Origin: Promethearchaeota archaeon Loki_b31
Lineage (GTDB): Archaea > Asgardarchaeota > Lokiarchaeia > Sigyniarchaeales > SOKP01
Assembly: GCA_005222975.1 (NCBI GenBank)
Contig: NJBI01000005.1
Span: 1 to 64,000, forward strand
Direction: 5' to 3'
DNA: 64,000 nt
Shown: positions 60,440 through 64,000 of the stretch, piece after piece
Position numbering within the stretch: position 1 is the first letter of the stretch
How the letters are laid out: every line of letters starts with the position of its first letter
Position numbers and translations under genes: made by a program
The notes under the pieces: generated by a model
Databases searched by the model: none
What the model was told of the DNA's origin: nothing
The model's input: the letters and a program-made list of their open reading frames with translations, nothing else

Positions 60440-61774
60440 TTATTCACCCATCTTTTCTTTCACATTTTCTATTAATCTTTCTAATATTTCTTTGTCAGAC
60501 AAACATTCTCCCGGTGGTTCCTTTACTTTCCTCAATCTTAAAGGAACTTTATCCATACGGTAAGCAGTTCCTTCGCACTCAATACCGGCAAACGCTGCAG
60601 GTAAAATTACGTCGGCAAATGCAGATGTTGGGGTTTCATGCGGTTCTATTGAAATTAAGGGATGTTTGAATAAATTTCTTACTGATGCTGCGGGAAAATT
60701 ACTTGCTGGATCAGAGGCTACAATTAATGTAGCGTCTATTTCGTCTCTCATTAGAAGATCGACAGAAGAGAATTCTCCAGGATTATAACGCGGATATCCT
60801 CTTGAAAAATCAATAGAATACGCGTAGCCTGTATTCCAAGTAAAAACTTGGTTTGCTCCAGCGACATTGTAATGCCCTCGCATGGGAGTCAAAAGAAATT
60901 TAGTATGGTCGTTCAGCTCCCTAACTAAGCATATTGCTGTGTCAACGTTGCGATGATGTGCTAATGTTTGCGTTAACCCCATACCGAAGAAAATTACTCC
61001 AAACTTACACGATTTTAATATTTTCACTAGTTCTTTCATTTTTTCTATTGGAACGCCAGCAACTTCTTTTACGTCTAGCTCTGTACCTCTTACCATTGCT
61101 CTAATTGCATTTAATAGTTCGTAATCCTCGTTAGGATTTATTTTGATGTATAAGTCTGCAATTTGGGCAGTGTGAGTATTTCTCGGGTCTACAACTACAA
61201 TAAATCTATCGTTTCTACCATCAGTTCTAAAATAACCCCTCACAAAATTGCTGTATCTACTTAAATGTCGAGGGTGAGCATGAACTGGATTAGACCCCCA
61301 AAAAATTACTAAATCGGCTCTATTTTTATATTCTCCTAAAGTGGACGATGGCGCACCAACATCTTGTATTGCTAATAAGCTAGGACCGTGACAAACCGAA
61401 GCTGTATTATCTAAAAGAGCGTTTAATATTTCAGCTAACTCAACGCCTTTACTTTGAGCTTCACATTCAGTGCTGGAGAATCCATACAATAGAGGTCTTT
61501 TGGCATTAATTAATATCTCGGCAGATTTATCAAGTGCTTCGTCCCATGAAACTTCTTTAAATTCTCCTTTCTTTTTAATTAAAGGTTTCATATAACGATG
61601 CTCGCTATTTGAGGATAAGAATTTTTTACTGCCAATTTGGCAAGCGTTTCTCACTTCAACAACTTTATTTTCTTTAACATCCAGATCTATTTCAAGGTCA
61701 TCACAAAAAGTTCCACAAAATGGACAAGGAACATCACATATCGTCTTAAGCTTTCTTTCTACCATTCTTTTCAC
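60440..61774 (-). CDS. fwdB: formylmethanofuran dehydrogenase subunit B (Mo/W-bisMGD)
   Basis: CPFCGTFCDDLEI, RNACQIGSKKF (Cys not Sec), FWGSNPVHAHPRH. Confidence 0.9.
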   Translation of the reverse strand: MKRMVERKLKTICDVPCPFCGTFCDDLEIDLDVKENKVVEVRNACQIGSKKFLSSNSEHRYMKPLIKKKGEFKEVSWDEALDKSAEILINAKRPLLYGFSSTECEAQSKGVELAEILNALLDNTASVCHGPSLLAIQDVGAPSSTLGEYKNRADLVIFWGSNPVHAHPRHLSRYSNFVRGYFRTDGRNDRFIVVVDPRNTHTAQIADLYIKINPNEDYELLNAIRAMVRGTELDVKEVAGVPIEKMKELVKILKSCKFGVIFFGMGLTQTLAHHRNVDTAICLVRELNDHTKFLLTPMRGHYNVAGANQVFTWNTGYAYSIDFSRGYPRYNPGEFSSVDLLMRDEIDATLIVASDPASNFPAASVRNLFKHPLISIEPHETPTSAFADVILPAAFAGIECEGTAYRMDKVPLRLRKVKEPPGECLSDKEILERLIENVKEKMGE

Positions 61775-61778
61775 TCCT

Positions 61779-62174
61779 CTAAGCCTCTTTCAATTTTCCT
61801 ATTAATTCCAAAGCATCTAATACCTTTCCGCTTTTAATAACTTCAACCTTTGCTTTCATCCCTTTATATGTTGGAGTGCCACACCCTTGTGAATCGGGAT
61901 TCACAAGTTGATTAGCCCATGGACCCATCGGAACGAATAATATCCCGGGATGAGGTCCCTCTTCTGAAATTGTAGAATAGACTATAACCTCTCCAAAATC
62001 AGTTGTAATTTTAACAGGAGTTCCAACAAGGCAATCTAGTTTTTTAAAATCGTTTCTATCGAAAGCACAGATACCCGCAGCTCGGACATTTTCCTTTGTT
62101 ACTTTTCCACCTTCAAGAGCTACTCCTTGGTTAATCGTTCGACCAGTTAATAAAATTAAATTTTCTAAACTCAT
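61779..62174 (-). CDS. fwdD: formylmethanofuran dehydrogenase subunit D (molybdopterin dinucleotide-binding)
   Basis: LLTGRTINQGVALEGGK, FVPMGPWANQLVNPDSQGCGTPTYKG. Confidence 0.9.
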   Translation of the reverse strand: MSLENLILLTGRTINQGVALEGGKVTKENVRAAGICAFDRNDFKKLDCLVGTPVKITTDFGEVIVYSTISEEGPHPGILFVPMGPWANQLVNPDSQGCGTPTYKGMKAKVEVIKSGKVLDALELIGKLKEA

Positions 62175-62176
62175 TT

Positions 62177-62887
62177 TTAAGAGCCCTCCTTTTTACTCCA
62201 TCTTAATGTTTTCAATCTTTCTAACAATGGTGGCCAAAACAATTTGCTAAATTCACCAGAAGTTTTCACTTCGGTAATTTCAAGCTGCAACGCTCCCGTT
62301 GGACAAGCATTATCGCACGCTCCGCAAGCCACGCAGGCATCTTGGTCGACAACTTCTACATTTTTAGACATTTCCCAACCGTGCTCAGGTCTTTTAGCTA
62401 TTTTAATAGTTCCTGAGGGGCACACTTCAGCGCACGATCCACATCCCTTAGCACATTCTTCGTCAATAACATTCACAGTTGCTTTAGCGTATTGTTTTAC
62501 TATTCTATCGTTATTTAACTTTTTCGCTTCAAATTCAATTTTAGGAACTACTTTTTGAGCAACAATAGGGATATCTACTAAATTAATTATTTCTCCGTCT
62601 TTTTTTAGCGTCAATGCGCCAAATGGGCACATAATTACGCAAGTGCCACAAAAAACACATTTATGAGGGTCGTATATTTCTGATACTATATCTTCGGTTG
62701 TTGGAAATCGACGTGATGCTCCAACAGGTCCTCTGGAAATAGCTTCTTTGGGACATACTCGGGCGCAAGTTCCACAACCTACGCATTTGGATCTATTTAA
62801 AATAAGTTCTAAACTTTCTGTTAAAAATTGAACTTTTACATGTTCCTCTTCTTGAGTTAAAGTTCTAGATATTTTAGGAAACGACAT
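62177..62887 (-). CDS. fwdF: polyferredoxin, FwdF-like (four [4Fe-4S] motifs)
   Basis: CVGCGTCARVCP, CVFCGTCVIMCP, GCGSCAEVCP, CVACGACDNACP. Confidence 0.85.
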   Translation of the reverse strand: MSFPKISRTLTQEEEHVKVQFLTESLELILNRSKCVGCGTCARVCPKEAISRGPVGASRRFPTTEDIVSEIYDPHKCVFCGTCVIMCPFGALTLKKDGEIINLVDIPIVAQKVVPKIEFEAKKLNNDRIVKQYAKATVNVIDEECAKGCGSCAEVCPSGTIKIAKRPEHGWEMSKNVEVVDQDACVACGACDNACPTGALQLEITEVKTSGEFSKLFWPPLLERLKTLRWSKKEGS

Positions 62888-62890
62888 TTT

Positions 62891-63148
62891 TTAAACTCCC
62901 TCCATAACTTCAATTCTGATTGCAACTTGAGGACACATTTTTACGCATACTCCACAGCCGTCGCAATTAATTTTTCTTTCTTCATTGTAAATAGGTACCG
63001 CAATTCCGTTTTTAACTAGTATAACTGCATTTTCCTTGTTCAAATAACTTTGTTTCCTCAACTGGTTAAAATTAATTGGACAACTTACAACGCACGCATT
63101 GCACCCAGTGCAAGTGTTTCTATTTATTTTTAATTCGTAAATTTGCAT
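62891..63148 (-). CDS. fwdG: ferredoxin, FwdG-like
   Basis: CTGCNACVVSCPI and CDGCGVCVKMCPQ. Confidence 0.8.
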   Translation of the reverse strand: MQIYELKINRNTCTGCNACVVSCPINFNQLRKQSYLNKENAVILVKNGIAVPIYNEERKINCDGCGVCVKMCPQVAIRIEVMEGV

Positions 63149-63152
63149 AGTT

Positions 63153-63575
63153 TTATGCCTCCTTTTTCATAGGATTAGGTCCTAATTCTTTTAATTCATG
63201 GACAAATTCTTCGACAATTTCGGTCAGCTCTGCACCTTCAGAAGCCGAAACGAACGTGTACTTAACTCGTTTAGGGTTAATACCGAATTGTTTTAGATAT
63301 AGATGAAGCATTGGAATTTTTCTCATTGTTTTTAAGTTTCCCTCAACATAATGACAGTCGCCTACATGACAATGAGACACTAATACGCCATCTGCCCCAT
63401 TTCTTAGTGCGTCCAAGATAAAATGTGGTTCTACTCTTCCTCCGCACATTACGCGCATAATCCTTAGATTTGCGGGTCGCTGCATGCGAGATGTTCCAGC
63501 TTGGTCAGCGCCAGCGTATGTACACCAGTTACAACATATACCTAAAATGAATGGATTAAATTCGCTTTCGGTCAT
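63153..63575 (-). CDS. mvhD: MvhD/VhuD-like hydrogenase delta subunit
   Basis: CCNWCTYAGADQAGTSRMQRPANLRIMRVMCGGRV, SHCHVGDCHYVEGN. Confidence 0.9.
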   Translation of the reverse strand: MTESEFNPFILGICCNWCTYAGADQAGTSRMQRPANLRIMRVMCGGRVEPHFILDALRNGADGVLVSHCHVGDCHYVEGNLKTMRKIPMLHLYLKQFGINPKRVKYTFVSASEGAELTEIVEEFVHELKELGPNPMKKEA

Positions 63576-63755
63576 TGTTATTCAATAATATAATTTTTAG
63601 GATAAATCAGTTAATAAGTTTATAGTCTATAAAAATTATGATATAAAATTAATTTTTAAAAAGTATATTATTTTAAAAAATTTAGTATAAGACTTTTTAA
63701 AGTTGTTAAATAAATAATAATATTCAAAAAAGTCAAAAGGAAATTATAAATCTAA

Positions 63756-64000
63756 ATGGTAGATTCAATAATCTCTAAATTGCTCAATTCTGACGAACCT
63801 TCGATAAGGTATAAAGTTTTAGTAAAAATTTTAGGCGAAAATCCTAACTCTAAAGAAATTGAAGACCTTCAGCATCAAATAAAAATATCTCGTCGGGTAC
63901 AATCATTACTCTCTGAGAGGGATTCTGATGGAAGGATTCCGTTTCATCCTTATAGAAAATGGTACGGTGCTCATTGGGTATTGACCAGCTTAGCAGAGCT
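63756..64000 (+). CDS. 5' part of a hypothetical protein, runs off the window (possible alpha/alpha-toroid family)
   Basis: MVDSIISKLLNSDEPSIRYKVLVKILGENPNSKEIEDLQHQIKISRRVQSLLSERDSDGRIPFHPYRKWYGAHWVLTSLAEL; open to the edge. Confidence 0.5.
   Translation, partial: MVDSIISKLLNSDEPSIRYKVLVKILGENPNSKEIEDLQHQIKISRRVQSLLSERDSDGRIPFHPYRKWYGAHWVLTSLAE

Noticed and set aside
61637-61690. Selenocysteine in FwdB active site
   Set aside because: The expected metal-ligand position is encoded by TGC (RNACQIG), so this is the Cys form.
63153-63575. Selenocysteine variant of MvhD/VhuD
   Set aside because: All expected positions are Cys codons (CCNWC, CHVGDCHY) in one open frame.

Overview
AT-rich archaeal chromosome segment, densely coded on both strands. 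Gene content (small GTPases and longin-like domains, tungsten/molybdenum formylmethanofuran dehydrogenase (Fwd) genes, Hdr/Mvh genes, large DUF2341-type surface proteins, CDKAL1/MiaB-like enzyme, many zinc ribbons) suggests an Asgard (Lokiarchaeia-like) archaeon; this is inference from family content, no database search was run. Main blocks: (1) transposase remnant, degenerate-GTPase gene, ICMT-like methyltransferase plus a decayed second copy; (2) a coupled two-gene unit encoding a 913-aa protein with a LAGLIDADG-like domain that seems to have lost both catalytic acids and an intact-looking RecB/Cas4-type nuclease domain, with a decayed paralog upstream; (3) TatD, flavodoxin, DUF4097-like surface protein; (4) a membrane-protein/EEP-phosphatase pair resembling the two halves of eukaryotic CWH43, the membrane gene carrying one in-frame TGA; (5) two divergent GlcD/GlcF-like pairs with an SCP2 gene between them; (6) a stand-alone acetyl-CoA-synthase middle-domain protein with a CooC-like ATPase, plus a truncated copy of the pair elsewhere; (7) a longin-like/Arf-like GTPase fused in frame to thrombospondin-3-type calcium-binding repeats made of a 213-bp tandem DNA repeat; (8) a 1460-aa single-pass surface protein overlapping a cytosolic partner; (9) a duplicated cassette of membrane-anchored left-handed beta-helix proteins, organised A-B-C in one copy and AB fused + C in the other, resembling the tail of poly-lysine-synthase-type NRPSs without an adenylation domain; (10) a class II ribonucleotide reductase interrupted by an HNH intein; (11) HdrBC next to an MvhG-like protein with duplicated Fe-S module; (12) HEPN/MNT toxin-antitoxin pair; (13) an Fwd operon led by MvhD. 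Several ORFs carry single in-frame stops (TGA, TAG, TAA) or a frameshift that the ORF track splits.
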